From the NCBI GenBank assembly GCA_964545475.1, contig CAZJGG010000006.1, positions 1-64,000 of the forward strand: 64,000 nt of DNA. Reading direction: 5' to 3'. The notes beneath the pieces were generated by a model. The model was given only the letters and a program-made list of their open reading frames with translations. It did not search any database and was not told where the DNA came from. The translations under genes were made by a program, and so were the position numbers. Source of the stretch: CAZJGG01 sp964545475. GTDB taxonomy: Bacteria; Bacillota; Clostridia; Lachnospirales; JAISER01. Positions 31,788-40,874 of the stretch are shown in pieces (position 1 is the stretch's first letter; every line of letters starts with the position of its first letter).

Positions 31788-33527
31788 ATGAAAAAGCTTA
31801 TGCTGGGTAACGATGCCGTAGCAAGGGGCGCATATGAAGCAGGCGTCGTTGTGGTCTCGTCTTACCCGGGCACGCCAAGTACAGAAATTACAGAAGCTAT
31901 AGCAAAATACGATGAAATATACGCTGAATGGGCTGTTAATGAAAAAGTTGCAATGGAAGTTGTTATAGGGGCAAGTTTTGGCGGCGGAAGAGCCATAACA
32001 TCTATGAAGCATGTTGGGCTAAACGTTGCCGCAGACCCTATGTTTACAGTGGCTTATACCGGCGTTAATGCAGGGCTTGTTATTTGCGTTGCAGACGACC
32101 AGGGGATGCATTCTTCACAAAACGAGCAAGACAGCAGGCATTACGCTGAATTTGCTAAAGTTCCAATGTTGGAGCCATCTGACAGCGATGAATGCTTAAA
32201 ATTTACAAAATATGCTTTTGAGCTTTCAGAAAAATATGACACCCCTGTGTTAATTCGCCTTTCCACAAGAGTTTCTCATTCTCAAAGCCTTGTGGAAATT
32301 GGGGAAAGAGTTAATAGAGATATTTTGCCTTATAGCAAAGATATGGCAAAATACGTTATGATGCCGGCAAATGCAAGAGGGCGTCATGTAGAGGTTGAAA
32401 AAAGAACTGCCGCTTTAAAAGAACTTGCAGAGACTACAGAACTTAATAAAATTACATATAACGGCGATAAAAAAATAGGTATTATTTCTGCCGGAATCGC
32501 TTATGAATACGCAAAAGAAGCCCTTGGGGACAACGCTTCTTATTTAAAAATCGGTCAAATCTATCCCCTTCCTGCAAAATTAATTAAGGAATTTGCTGAT
32601 AATGTTGAGGAAATATATGTAATCGAAGAGCTTGACCCGGTTATTGAAGAGCATTGCAAAGTACTTGGCATTAAAGTTATTGGCAAAGAGAAATTCTCGT
32701 TAATAGGAGAATACTCCGCGAATTTAATTAAAAAAGTTATTTTAGGCGAAGAAGTTCCCAGTTTTTCTGTGGAGGAAAAAATTCCGGCTCGCCCTCCTGT
32801 TATGTGTGCGGGTTGCCCACACAGAGGGGCATTTTTCGCTATGAAGCAGTTAGGTCTTATAGTTTCAGGAGATATTGGCTGTTATACTTTAGGGGCGCTT
32901 CCTCCGCTCGACAGCGTGGATTCTGTTGTTTGCATGGGCGCAAGCATAGGTATTGCATATGGCATGGAAAGAGCCGCAGGAAAAGAGCTTCCTAAAAAGG
33001 TTGTGGCTACTATTGGAGATTCTACGTTTATGCATTCCGGCATAACCGGGCTTTTAAACATTGTTTACAACAAAGGGGTTTCTACTGTTATGATAATGGA
33101 TAATTCCATAACAGGCATGACTGGACATCAGCAAAACCCTGTTTCCGGTTATACCCTTAAAGGAGCAGAAGCTCCTGTTATAGACTTTGAAGCGTTATGC
33201 CGAGCAATGGGTATAAACCGGGTTCAAACTGTTGACCCGTTTGATTTTGATAAAATGAAAAAGGTTCTTAAAGAGGAAACGGAAGCGGAAGAACCGTCAG
33301 TTATTATAACAAAACGCCCTTGCGCCCTTATACCTTCTTTTAAATCATTTGGTAAACGCAAAATAAATAAAGATAAATGCACGGAATGCGGCATGTGCCT
33401 TAAAATCGGCTGCCCATGCATATCAAAAACAGAGGGCAAAGCCGGAATAGACAAAAACATGTGCGTAGGGTGCGCTTATTGCCAAAGAATTTGTAAATTT
33501 AACGCCATAGAAAAGGACGGTGAATAA
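31788..33527 (+). CDS. iorA: Indolepyruvate:ferredoxin oxidoreductase, alpha subunit
   Basis: The 579-residue protein has the pyrimidine-binding N-domain (AYEAGVVVVSSYPGTPSTEI), a TPP-binding domain with GDIGCYTLG and GDSTFMHSGITGLLN, and two 4Fe-4S clusters at the C-terminus (CTECGMCLKIGCPC and CVGCAYCQRICKF). It oxidatively decarboxylates aryl pyruvates from Trp, Phe and Tyr and reduces ferredoxin. It overlaps iorB by 8 bp. Confidence 0.96.
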   Translation: MKKLMLGNDAVARGAYEAGVVVVSSYPGTPSTEITEAIAKYDEIYAEWAVNEKVAMEVVIGASFGGGRAITSMKHVGLNVAADPMFTVAYTGVNAGLVICVADDQGMHSSQNEQDSRHYAEFAKVPMLEPSDSDECLKFTKYAFELSEKYDTPVLIRLSTRVSHSQSLVEIGERVNRDILPYSKDMAKYVMMPANARGRHVEVEKRTAALKELAETTELNKITYNGDKKIGIISAGIAYEYAKEALGDNASYLKIGQIYPLPAKLIKEFADNVEEIYVIEELDPVIEEHCKVLGIKVIGKEKFSLIGEYSANLIKKVILGEEVPSFSVEEKIPARPPVMCAGCPHRGAFFAMKQLGLIVSGDIGCYTLGALPPLDSVDSVVCMGASIGIAYGMERAAGKELPKKVVATIGDSTFMHSGITGLLNIVYNKGVSTVMIMDNSITGMTGHQQNPVSGYTLKGAEAPVIDFEALCRAMGINRVQTVDPFDFDKMKKVLKEETEAEEPSVIITKRPCALIPSFKSFGKRKINKDKCTECGMCLKIGCPCISKTEGKAGIDKNMCVGCAYCQRICKFNAIEKDGE

Positions 33528-34116
33528 TATGAACATTATTATTGCCGGAGTTGGCGGTCAGGGCTCTTTGCTTGCCGCAAGAATAATCGGTAACGTTGCT
33601 ATAAAGCTTGGATATGACGTTAAAGTTTCAGAGGTTCACGGCATGAGCCAGAGAGGCGGAAGCGTTATAACTTATGTTAAATATTCCGACAAGGAAGTGC
33701 ATTCTCCTATTATGGATGCCGGAACGGCAGACGTTATGATTGCCTTTGAACAGCTTGAAGCTTACAGAAATATAAGCTTTTTAAAGGAAAACGCCATTAT
33801 TCTTATGAATACACAAAAAATTGACCCTATGCCTGTTATAACAGGGGCTTTTGAATATCCAATAGAAATAGCGGAAAAAATAGCTAAAAATTATAATGTT
33901 AAGCTTACTACTATAGATGCCCTTGAAAAAGCTAAGGAAGCAGGAAGCGTAAAAGCCGTTAACATGGTTTTGCTTGGGCTTTTGGCTTCAAAGCTTAAGC
34001 TTGATATTGATAAGCAAATTTGGCTTGACGTTATGGCTGAAAGCGTTAAGGAAAAGTTTTTGGCTTCTAACTTAGCGGCGTTTGAACTTGGTTATGAATC
34101 TGGAGCAGGAGCTTAA
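33520..34116 (+). CDS. iorB: Indolepyruvate:ferredoxin oxidoreductase, beta subunit
   Basis: The 198-residue protein is the gamma-type 2-oxoacid oxidoreductase domain, starting NIIIAGVGGQGSLLAARIIG with the typical VSEVHGMSQRGGSV segment. It pairs with IorA; together they make aryl acetyl-CoA and reduced ferredoxin from aryl pyruvates. It is followed 18 bp later by an alcohol dehydrogenase. Confidence 0.95.
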   Translation: MNNMNIIIAGVGGQGSLLAARIIGNVAIKLGYDVKVSEVHGMSQRGGSVITYVKYSDKEVHSPIMDAGTADVMIAFEQLEAYRNISFLKENAIILMNTQKIDPMPVITGAFEYPIEIAEKIAKNYNVKLTTIDALEKAKEAGSVKAVNMVLLGLLASKLKLDIDKQIWLDVMAESVKEKFLASNLAAFELGYESGAGA

Positions 34117-34133
34117 AGCGAAAAGAGGTTTAT

Positions 34134-35312
34134 ATGGAAAACTTTACTTTTAATTCTACAACAAAAGTAATATTCGGAAAAAATACAGAAAGCGGCGTAG
34201 GAGCAGAAATAAGGGCTTACGGCGGTAAAAAAGCTTTAATCCATTACGGTTCTGAAAGAATACGGAAAAATGGACTTCTTGGTAGAATTGAGGTTTCTCT
34301 TAAAGAAGCCGGTATTGAATATGTTTTGCTTGGCGGCGTTGTGCCTAACCCTGTTTTAAGCCTTGTTTACAAAGGTATTGAACTTTGTAAACAGGAAGGT
34401 GTGGACTTTTTGCTTGCAGTAGGCGGAGGAAGCGTTATAGACTCCTGCAAGGCTATTGGTTACGGTCTTAAATTAAACGGTGATGTTTGGGATGTTTACG
34501 ACGGCAAGGCTGTTCCTGCTGATTGTATGCTAATAGGCGCAGTTGTTACAATAGCGGCGGCAGGAAGCGAAACTAGCAATTCAAGCGTTATTACAGACGA
34601 CAGAACAACTATAAAGAAGGGGTATAGAAACGATTTATGCCGCCCGAAATTTGCGGTTATGAACCCGGAATTAACTTTGTCACTTCCGCCTTTTGAAACT
34701 GCTTGCGGTGTTGTTGATATAATGATGCATACTCTTGAACGGTATTTTGCCCCAAGAGCTCAAAATAAAATGACAGACTTATTTGCAGAAGCATTAATTA
34801 AAAACACCATTGCAAATGGAGAGGTTGTTTATAAAGAGCCGGGAAATTACAATGCCCGTTCTGAAATATTGTGGGCAGGAAGCCTTTCCCATAACGATTT
34901 AACCGGGCTCGGATATGCCGGAGACTGGGCTTGCCACCAGCTTTGCCACGAGTTAAGTGGTAAATATAATGCTGTTCATGGTGCGGCTCTCTCCTCTGTT
35001 TGGGGAACATGGGCAAGATACGTATATAAAGAGGATATTTACCGTTTTGTGGAATTTGCCAATAAGGTTTGGGGCATTGAAATAAACTATTCAAACCTTG
35101 AAGAAACAGCGTTGCAAGGCATAATAGCCAATGAACAGTTTTTTGTATCGTTAAACATGCCTATAAGTTTGAAACAGCTTCTTGGTAAAGAATTAACAAA
35201 GGAAGAAGCAGAAGAATTAACAGAAAGATGCACTCACTTTGGAAAGCGTTCCATTGGAACGTTTAAAAAACTTCAAAAAGACGATATTTATAACATATAT
35301 AAGAAGGCTTAA
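34134..35312 (+). CDS. Iron-containing alcohol dehydrogenase (NADPH-dependent butanol dehydrogenase type)
   Basis: The 392-residue protein has the NAD(P)-binding AVGGGSVIDSCKAIGYG segment and the metal ligands in VVDIMMHTLERYF and HQLCHELSGKYNAVHGAALS (Asp and three His). The overall length and sequence are those of the YqhD/BdhA group, which reduces aldehydes to alcohols. With iorAB upstream it may dispose of electrons by making aryl or fusel alcohols. An intrinsic terminator follows at once. Confidence 0.88.
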   Translation: MENFTFNSTTKVIFGKNTESGVGAEIRAYGGKKALIHYGSERIRKNGLLGRIEVSLKEAGIEYVLLGGVVPNPVLSLVYKGIELCKQEGVDFLLAVGGGSVIDSCKAIGYGLKLNGDVWDVYDGKAVPADCMLIGAVVTIAAAGSETSNSSVITDDRTTIKKGYRNDLCRPKFAVMNPELTLSLPPFETACGVVDIMMHTLERYFAPRAQNKMTDLFAEALIKNTIANGEVVYKEPGNYNARSEILWAGSLSHNDLTGLGYAGDWACHQLCHELSGKYNAVHGAALSSVWGTWARYVYKEDIYRFVEFANKVWGIEINYSNLEETALQGIIANEQFFVSLNMPISLKQLLGKELTKEEAEELTERCTHFGKRSIGTFKKLQKDDIYNIYKKA

Positions 35313-35343
35313 CAAAAAAATGCGCTTAAAGGCGCATTTTTTG
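35312..35343 (+). terminator. Intrinsic terminator after the symporter-ior-ADH operon
   Basis: ACAAAAAAATGCG pairs with CGCATTTTTTGT around a short loop, ending in T-rich sequence. It overlaps the alcohol dehydrogenase stop codon. Confidence 0.85.
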
Positions 35344-35380
35344 TGGGAAAATATACTGTAAAACAATTTGTATGAAACTA

Positions 35381-35409
35381 TTGCAAAAAACATATGGCTA
35401 TTATATAAT
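35381..35409 (+). promoter_or_regulatory. Promoter of the sugar ABC importer operon
   Basis: TTGCAA at 35381..35386 and TATAAT at 35404..35409 are 17 bp apart. The leader to ATG 35476 is about 60 nt. Confidence 0.75.
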
Positions 35410-35475
35410 AAATTTGTTAAATTTTTCTATAAAACTTATTGTAGATATTTAACAAAAAAATTTAGGAGGTCTAAA

Positions 35476-36786
35476 ATGAAGAAGAACTTTTTAAAAATAG
35501 CTATTGCATCGGTTTTAAGCTTTTCTCTCTTATTTACAGGATGCGCAAGCAGTACACCTGCTACAGCGCCAGCGGAAAGCGAAGACCAACAGCAACAGGA
35601 GGCCCCTGCGAATAATCAAAGCGAGGCACCAGCATCCGGTGATGTTGTAGAGCTTACAATGGGCTCTTGGCGTACTGACGATGTTACACAAATGACAGCA
35701 TTTTTAGGGGAATTTACAAGCAAATACCCAAACATTAAAATTCTTTTCCAGCCTACTAACCCACCGGATTATAATGCAACTCTCCGCTTACAGCTTGAAA
35801 GCGGCACAGGTCCTGACCTTATGTATGCACGTTCTTACGCAACTGGCCGTGAACTTTATGAGGCTGGTTACTTTGGGGACTGCTCAGACGTTCCTGGGAT
35901 TAATGAAAACATTTCAGATGCAAACCGTGCACCTTGGGAATCTACAGACGGCAAAAACTTTGCAGTTCCTTTTGCGGCTGTTTCCCACGGGGTTTACTAC
36001 AACAAAGATATTTTTAACCAATACGGTCTTTCAGTTCCAACAACTTGGGAAGAATTTATAGCTGTTTGCCAAACGTTAAAAGATAACGGCGTTACTCCTC
36101 TTGCTAACGGCGTTGCAGACGAATGGGACATTTTAGAAACATTTTTCTTAGGTATGCTTCCAAACTACATAGGTGGCCCTGAACAAAGAGAAAAATATGA
36201 AAAAGGCGAACTTAAAGTTAATGACGAAAAGTTTGTTCAAGCTTATTCAGACATTGCAATGGTTAAACCATTTTTGCCAGACGGCTTTGAAGCTGTAACA
36301 TACAACGACAGCCAGGTTATGTTTAACACTCAAAGTGCGGCAATGTTTATTGACGGCTCTTGGACTTTAAGCGTTTACGACGGTGCATCATTTGAATGGG
36401 GTGTTTTTGCAGTCCCTGCAAGAAAAGGTGGAACTACAGCAATTTGTTTCCATCCAGACGTTGCAATTTCAATGAATGCTGCATCAAAATATCCTGAAGA
36501 AGCTAAAACATTTTTAGCATGGCTTTGCTCCGAAGAGGGCACTCAAGCCGCAGGAAAATATTTACCTACTGGTATTTTCCCAATAAGCAACTTTACCGTA
36601 ACTCTTGAAAACCCTCAAGCTAATGAATTTTTAGCTCTTAATGCCGGAAAAGCTACAGATGCACGTTTCGTTTGGCCGGCGCTTATGGATTTATACGCTC
36701 CAATGAACCAAGCAGTTATAAACGTTCTTAAAGGAACTGCAACACCACAAGAGGCTGCCGACAGCGTTGCTGCGGTTCTTGAATAA
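35476..36786 (+). CDS. ABC transporter extracellular sugar-binding lipoprotein (family 1)
   Basis: The protein of about 436 residues has a lipoprotein signal with LLFTGCASS as lipobox, then a low-complexity linker rich in Ala, Pro and Gln, then a family 1 solute-binding fold (LTMGSWRTDDVTQMTAFLGE; MFIDGSWTLSVYDGASFEWG). ATG 35476 follows AGGAGGT; earlier codons lie in the leader. It binds an oligosaccharide or sugar outside the membrane for the two permeases that follow. Confidence 0.9.
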   Translation: MKKNFLKIAIASVLSFSLLFTGCASSTPATAPAESEDQQQQEAPANNQSEAPASGDVVELTMGSWRTDDVTQMTAFLGEFTSKYPNIKILFQPTNPPDYNATLRLQLESGTGPDLMYARSYATGRELYEAGYFGDCSDVPGINENISDANRAPWESTDGKNFAVPFAAVSHGVYYNKDIFNQYGLSVPTTWEEFIAVCQTLKDNGVTPLANGVADEWDILETFFLGMLPNYIGGPEQREKYEKGELKVNDEKFVQAYSDIAMVKPFLPDGFEAVTYNDSQVMFNTQSAAMFIDGSWTLSVYDGASFEWGVFAVPARKGGTTAICFHPDVAISMNAASKYPEEAKTFLAWLCSEEGTQAAGKYLPTGIFPISNFTVTLENPQANEFLALNAGKATDARFVWPALMDLYAPMNQAVINVLKGTATPQEAADSVAAVLE

Positions 36787-36814
36787 GTAAATAATTATTA
36801 CAAATTTAAGGTTT

Positions 36815-36854
36815 AATAATGAACGCCCTCCTGCATAGGACGGCGTTCATTATT
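36815..36854 (+). terminator. Strong intercistronic hairpin between the binding protein and the permeases
   Basis: AATAATGAACGCC pairs with GGCGTTCATTATT (13 bp), and TCCT/AGGA extends the stem inside. The 3' side ends without a long T run, so it may be a partial terminator or an mRNA stabiliser. This would keep the binding protein in excess over the permeases. Confidence 0.7.
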
Positions 36855-36893
36855 AGAAAAAGAAAAAGATAGATATCAAATGGTGGTGTTTAT

Positions 36894-37802
36894 ATGCGCA
36901 GCACAAGGAGCACGGCTCAGGGCGTTTACTGGATATGGTACATACTTCCTGCGCTTTTAGTTTACATTATTTTTATGGCGTATCCGCTGTTGGATTCCAT
37001 GCGGTTAAGTCTATTTACAGGTCGTGCAGACAGCAGAGTTTTTGTTGGTCTTGGCAATTACATAGAGTTGTTTACAAATGCTGAACGTTCATTACGTTAT
37101 AGAAACGCTTTTGCTAACACAAGCATTTTTTTTGTGGTGCATATGCTTGTGCAGAACGTTTTGGGAATTTTGTTTGCTGTTTTATTAACAGCACCAAATA
37201 TGAAAGGCAGTAAAATGTATCAAACAATTATTTTTATACCTACAACTTTTGCGGTTTTAGTAACCGGATATTTGTGGAAGCTTTTATTAAACCCAGTTTG
37301 GTCTAAAGGCTTTTTAACTACAATGGGGCTTTCCTCTTTGGCAAAGCCGTGGCTAGGAATGGAAAATGTTGCTCTTATTTTTGTTGCGCTTGTTTCTTGC
37401 TGGCAGTGGGTTGGTATACCAACAATGATGTTTGTTGCAGGTCTTCAAAACATTAGCGAGGATATTTACGAAGCTGCGGAAATAGAGGGTGCAAATGCAT
37501 GGGATTTGTTTTACAGAATAAAACTTCCGTTAATTGCACCGGTTGTTGGTATAATTACAGTTCTTACTTTTGTTAACAACTTTAACGCTTTTGATATTGT
37601 ATTTGCAATGGAAAACGCTAACGGCGCCCCCGGATATGCCACAGACTTAATCGGGACGTTGTTTTACAGATCCGGAATTGCGGGGCAACACCCTATAGGC
37701 ATACCTGAACCCGGAATGGGAGCGGCAATTGCTTCTATTACATTTATTCTGCTTGCGGCGGTTTCTTCAATAATTTTGCGTATAACACGCACGAAGGAGT
37801 AG
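36894..37802 (+). CDS. ABC sugar transporter permease, MalF/UgpA type
   Basis: The 302-residue protein has about six membrane helices and the EAA loop EAAEIEGANAWDLFYRIKLP that docks to the ATPase. It forms the channel with the next permease. No ATPase gene is in the operon, so a shared MsmK/MsiK-type ATPase elsewhere must energise it. The stop lies 5 bp before the next start. Confidence 0.9.
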   Translation: MRSTRSTAQGVYWIWYILPALLVYIIFMAYPLLDSMRLSLFTGRADSRVFVGLGNYIELFTNAERSLRYRNAFANTSIFFVVHMLVQNVLGILFAVLLTAPNMKGSKMYQTIIFIPTTFAVLVTGYLWKLLLNPVWSKGFLTTMGLSSLAKPWLGMENVALIFVALVSCWQWVGIPTMMFVAGLQNISEDIYEAAEIEGANAWDLFYRIKLPLIAPVVGIITVLTFVNNFNAFDIVFAMENANGAPGYATDLIGTLFYRSGIAGQHPIGIPEPGMGAAIASITFILLAAVSSIILRITRTKE

Positions 37803-37807
37803 GTTGT

Positions 37808-38647
37808 ATGAACAATAAATCCTTGCGGGTACAAAGAATGCATATACCTTCTCACATAATTTTGTGCGCTTGGTCGTTGATTGTTTTGTTTCCGCTATAC
37901 ATAATGATAATAAACTCTTTTAAAGACCGTTTAAGTATTTACCAAAACACTTACGGGCTTCCCGAAAAATGGAACTTTTCAAATTATACCGACGTATTAT
38001 CCAGCGGTGATTTTTTAATATATTTTAAAAACAGCTTGTTTGCAGTTATTGTTTCTCTTGCATTGGTACTAATCTTCGGAACAATGGTGGCTTATGCTCT
38101 TGCCCAGTGGAAGAGTAAGTTTTCTAACATAATTTACTTTTTATTTATTGCAGGAATGATGATGCCTATTAAAATCGCTTCCATTAAGCTTTTGGAAATG
38201 GTTAGGTTTTTAGGGCTTATAAACACCGTCGCGGCGCTTATTCCCATTTATGTTGCAATGGGTATGCCCATAGCTGTTTTCGTTTTAACAGAGTTTATAC
38301 GGCAAATACCGGCAGAACTTATTGAAGCCGCCCTTATGGACGGGGCAAGCAGATTTTCAATTCTTGTAAATATTGTTACACCCCTTATACGCCCTGCTCT
38401 TGCAACTGTTGCAATTTATAATTTAGTGCCGTTTTGGAACGACTTGTGGTTTCCTCTTATTTTTATAAGTGATGAGCGTTCAAAAACATTGCTATTAGGG
38501 GTTACAAGGCTGTTCGGGCAATACCAGACAGACTGGTCTAAGGTTTTGGCGGTTTTAACCCTTTCTTCACTGCCTGTTTTAATATTATATCTGCTTATGA
38601 GCCGACAATTTATTAAAGGTATGATGGCAGGCGCAATAAAAGGCTGA
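37808..38647 (+). CDS. ABC sugar transporter permease, MalG/UgpE type
   Basis: The 279-residue protein has six helices, with the EAA loop as EAALMDGASRFSILVNIVTP. It starts with ATG 37808 directly after the first permease. Its last five codons and stop form the left arm of the terminator at 38633. Confidence 0.9.
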   Translation: MNNKSLRVQRMHIPSHIILCAWSLIVLFPLYIMIINSFKDRLSIYQNTYGLPEKWNFSNYTDVLSSGDFLIYFKNSLFAVIVSLALVLIFGTMVAYALAQWKSKFSNIIYFLFIAGMMMPIKIASIKLLEMVRFLGLINTVAALIPIYVAMGMPIAVFVLTEFIRQIPAELIEAALMDGASRFSILVNIVTPLIRPALATVAIYNLVPFWNDLWFPLIFISDERSKTLLLGVTRLFGQYQTDWSKVLAVLTLSSLPVLILYLLMSRQFIKGMMAGAIKG

Positions 38648-38668
38648 CAATGATCAGCCTTTTATTGC
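38633..38668. terminator. Bidirectional terminator overlapping the permease 3' end
   Basis: GCAATAAAAGGCTGA pairs perfectly with TCAGCCTTTTATTGC around a 6-bp loop. The left arm includes the last codons and TGA of the permease gene. Confidence 0.85.
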
Positions 38669-38694
38669 GAGCGGATTAAGAAAATGTATTGAGC

Positions 38695-39110
38695 CATTGA
38701 GCAAAGAAATGAACTAGTATAACGATATAATGGGCTGTGGACAATGGTTGCAGACAGTTTAAGGAACCCATACAATGCGTTCCCTACAAATGTCATATCA
38801 TACCGTTATTAAAACAGAATTGTAGGGAACGCATTATATGCGTTCCGAAACCCAAACGGCATTCTAATATTATATTATACCATTTTAAAATANNNNNNNN
38901 NNNNNNNNNNNNNNNNNNNNNNNNNNNNNNNNNNNNNNNNNNNNNNNNNNNNNNNNNNNNNNNNNNNNNNNNNNNNNNNNNNNNNNNNNNNNATGCGTTC
39001 CGAAACCCAAACGGCATTCTAATATTATATTATACCATTTTAAAATAGAATTGTAGGGAACGCATTGTATGCGTTCCGCACCCCAAATAGCATTGAACAA
39101 AGAAATGAAG
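38695..39110. repeat. Tandem repeat block with palindromic GTAGGGAACGCAT units, broken by an assembly gap
   Basis: A unit of about 76 bp (GAATTGTAGGGAACGCATTA, ATGCGTTCCGAAACC, then AT-rich sequence ending in TTTTAAAATA) occurs at 38817..38892. The end of another copy lies at 38993..39047, and a third begins at 39048. Each unit has the palindrome GGAACGCAT/ATGCGTTCC. CATTGAGCAAAGAAATGAA and its near-copy bound the block at 38695 and 39091. No gene is seen here. Confidence 0.8.
38893..38992. other. Assembly gap of 100 N
   Basis: Exactly 100 undetermined bases lie inside the tandem repeat. This is the usual placeholder for a gap of unknown length, so the true number of repeat units is not known and apparent ORFs across it are artefacts. 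Confidence 0.98.
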
Positions 39111-39113
39111 GTA

Positions 39114-39524
39114 TCATGTCATTTTTAATACTTTCTCTAAAAGCTTTGGCTGTATATCAGGGTATGTCCATTCTGAGGGTAGTTGTGTAAAAAAATCTAC
39201 GCATTCGATTTCAAATGCCGGAAGTTCCTCAAATGAAAAAATGTCGGCATAAAAAAGCATTCCAAAAGATTCAGTGCCGTCTCTTTTTACGGAATATACG
39301 CAAACAGGCTCAATACTATACTCTTTTGCCCCTGTTTCCTCGTATAACTCCCTTTTGGCAGTCTCTGATATATCTTCGCCAACTTCACGTCTGCCCCCCG
39401 GGCATTCATATGTATTTCTGTCTCTGTGTTTGCAAAACACCCATTGCCCCTTGTGTTTTGAAACAATAACTGCAAATTTCAGAAGATTATCCTCTACGTT
39501 TTCATAGAAATTAACCTCTATCAT
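39114..39524 (-). CDS. Nudix hydrolase
   Basis: The protein of about 136 residues has the Nudix box GGRREVGEDISETAKRELYE followed by ETGA, with all key Gly, Arg and Glu residues. It hydrolyses a nucleoside diphosphate linked to another group; MutT-like 8-oxo-dGTPases and NTP pyrophosphatases have this size. ATG 39524 is preferred because GGGGGC lies upstream. Substrate unknown. Confidence 0.85.
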   Translation of the reverse strand: MIEVNFYENVEDNLLKFAVIVSKHKGQWVFCKHRDRNTYECPGGRREVGEDISETAKRELYEETGAKEYSIEPVCVYSVKRDGTESFGMLFYADIFSFEELPAFEIECVDFFTQLPSEWTYPDIQPKLLEKVLKMT

Positions 39525-39541
39525 AGCTACAGCCCCCAAAC

Positions 39542-40210
39542 TTACCTGAAAAAGCTTAAAAACTTATTAAAATGCCCTGTAATCATAAAAATTCCCATTA
39601 CAATTAAGAACAAACCAGAAATTAGTGTTATTACATTATATTTTTTCTTGATGAAACTAAATGCACTGTGCAATTTATCGACAAATAGTGCGGAAACAAC
39701 AAAAGGAATGCCCATTCCGGCAGAATATGCAAGCAAAAGCAAAACTCCTTTAGTATATGTTTTGGAATTTGCCGCAAGCATAAGGGCAGAGCCTAAAAAC
39801 GTGCCTATACAAGGCGTCCAACCGATTGAAAAAATAACGCCGAATAAAACCGCTGTGAAAAAGTTGTTTACATCAATTTTAACATCAAGTTTTTTGGTTC
39901 TGTTAAGAAGAGGAAAGTTAAAAATTCCTGCAAAATTAATGCCTAGAATAATAACTATCACGCCGCCTGTGATGTTAAAAGCTCTCATATGGTCTTGAAT
40001 AAAACCGCCGAAAGTTGCGGCCGCTGCTCCAAGCAAAACAAAAACAATGGTAAAGCCCAAAACAAAGCCGAAAGAATTTTTTACAGCGTTTTTGTTTTTA
40101 TCGCTTCCGGCGCTTCCTGCAAGAAAAGTTAAATAAATAGGAAGCATAGGAAGCAGGCACGGCGAAATAAAGGTTATTATTCCCTCTAAAAATGTAAGTG
40201 CATATTCCAA
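39542..40210 (-). CDS. ccdA: CcdA-family thiol-disulfide electron transporter
   Basis: The 222-residue protein has six membrane helices. Two Cys in conserved places, FISPCLLPMLPIYLTFLAG and GWTPCIGTFLGSAL, carry reducing power from thioredoxin across the membrane. Relatives serve cytochrome c maturation or the repair of outside disulfides, and in spore formers act in cortex formation. No thioredoxin-like partner is adjacent. Confidence 0.88.
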   Translation of the reverse strand: MEYALTFLEGIITFISPCLLPMLPIYLTFLAGSAGSDKNKNAVKNSFGFVLGFTIVFVLLGAAAATFGGFIQDHMRAFNITGGVIVIILGINFAGIFNFPLLNRTKKLDVKIDVNNFFTAVLFGVIFSIGWTPCIGTFLGSALMLAANSKTYTKGVLLLLAYSAGMGIPFVVSALFVDKLHSAFSFIKKKYNVITLISGLFLIVMGIFMITGHFNKFLSFFR

Positions 40211-40220
40211 AAAATCACCT

Positions 40221-40874
40221 CTAGATAATGGGTTGCATTTTGCCGTTTTCTTGCTTTAATAAATCCAGCCTTACTATTTTTGCTTCATATGGTTCTGGAG
40301 AAGTTTCGCTTATATAATTAACAAAATGCTCCGCTTTTAAATTTACGTTACTTCCTGCGGAAAATATTGCATTTATACGGCAGTCATCCATTATTTTTAT
40401 ATCATGAATATGAGGGCGAACGTTAGTATATTCGTCTTTAGATTTTGATTTCTTTTTTATAATAATTTCATCAGAATTTAATATTTGGGCGCAAATTTCA
40501 TTAATGCTTTTGTTAAAGCTAATTTCATACAGTGCGGCGCAAACAAGAGCACCGGCGGATTTTGCTCCGGGCAAAAGCTCTGCACAAGCTATTACTTGAA
40601 GCCCATTTGGCATTTGCCCGTTAAGCCCTGTTATTATGTCATTAGAATTAACGCTGTGGCTTAATACAAAATCTGCATAGTCCCCTAAGCTGGCCATGCC
40701 CATAGGCAAAGGCAAAGCGAAGGAAATAAGCTGATGTGGGTTAAACCCTTGGGAAAAAGCCACAGGAAGCCCGGCTCTTTTAATTGCTCGCCGGAAAACG
40801 TTCATTAAGTCTAAATGCCCGACAAACCGCATTTTATCTTCTTTTGTAAATTTAATTCTGTATTTAATGTTCAC
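40221..40874 (-). CDS. TIGR03936/DUF2344 radical-SAM-associated protein
   Basis: The 217-residue protein begins IKFTKEDKMRFVGHLDLMNV, FRRAIKRAGLPVAFSQGFNP and HQLISFALPLPMGMASLGDY, the DUF2344 pattern. It overlaps by 11 bp the large radical SAM gene that precedes it; in many Clostridia these two are adjacent or fused. The biochemical role is unknown. Confidence 0.88.
   Translation of the reverse strand: MNIKYRIKFTKEDKMRFVGHLDLMNVFRRAIKRAGLPVAFSQGFNPHQLISFALPLPMGMASLGDYADFVLSHSVNSNDIITGLNGQMPNGLQVIACAELLPGAKSAGALVCAALYEISFNKSINEICAQILNSDEIIIKKKSKSKDEYTNVRPHIHDIKIMDDCRINAIFSAGSNVNLKAEHFVNYISETSPEPYEAKIVRLDLLKQENGKMQPII

Noticed and set aside
38737..39100. ORFs across the tandem repeat
   Set aside because: They span 100 undetermined bases and the palindromic repeat; the frames are artefacts.
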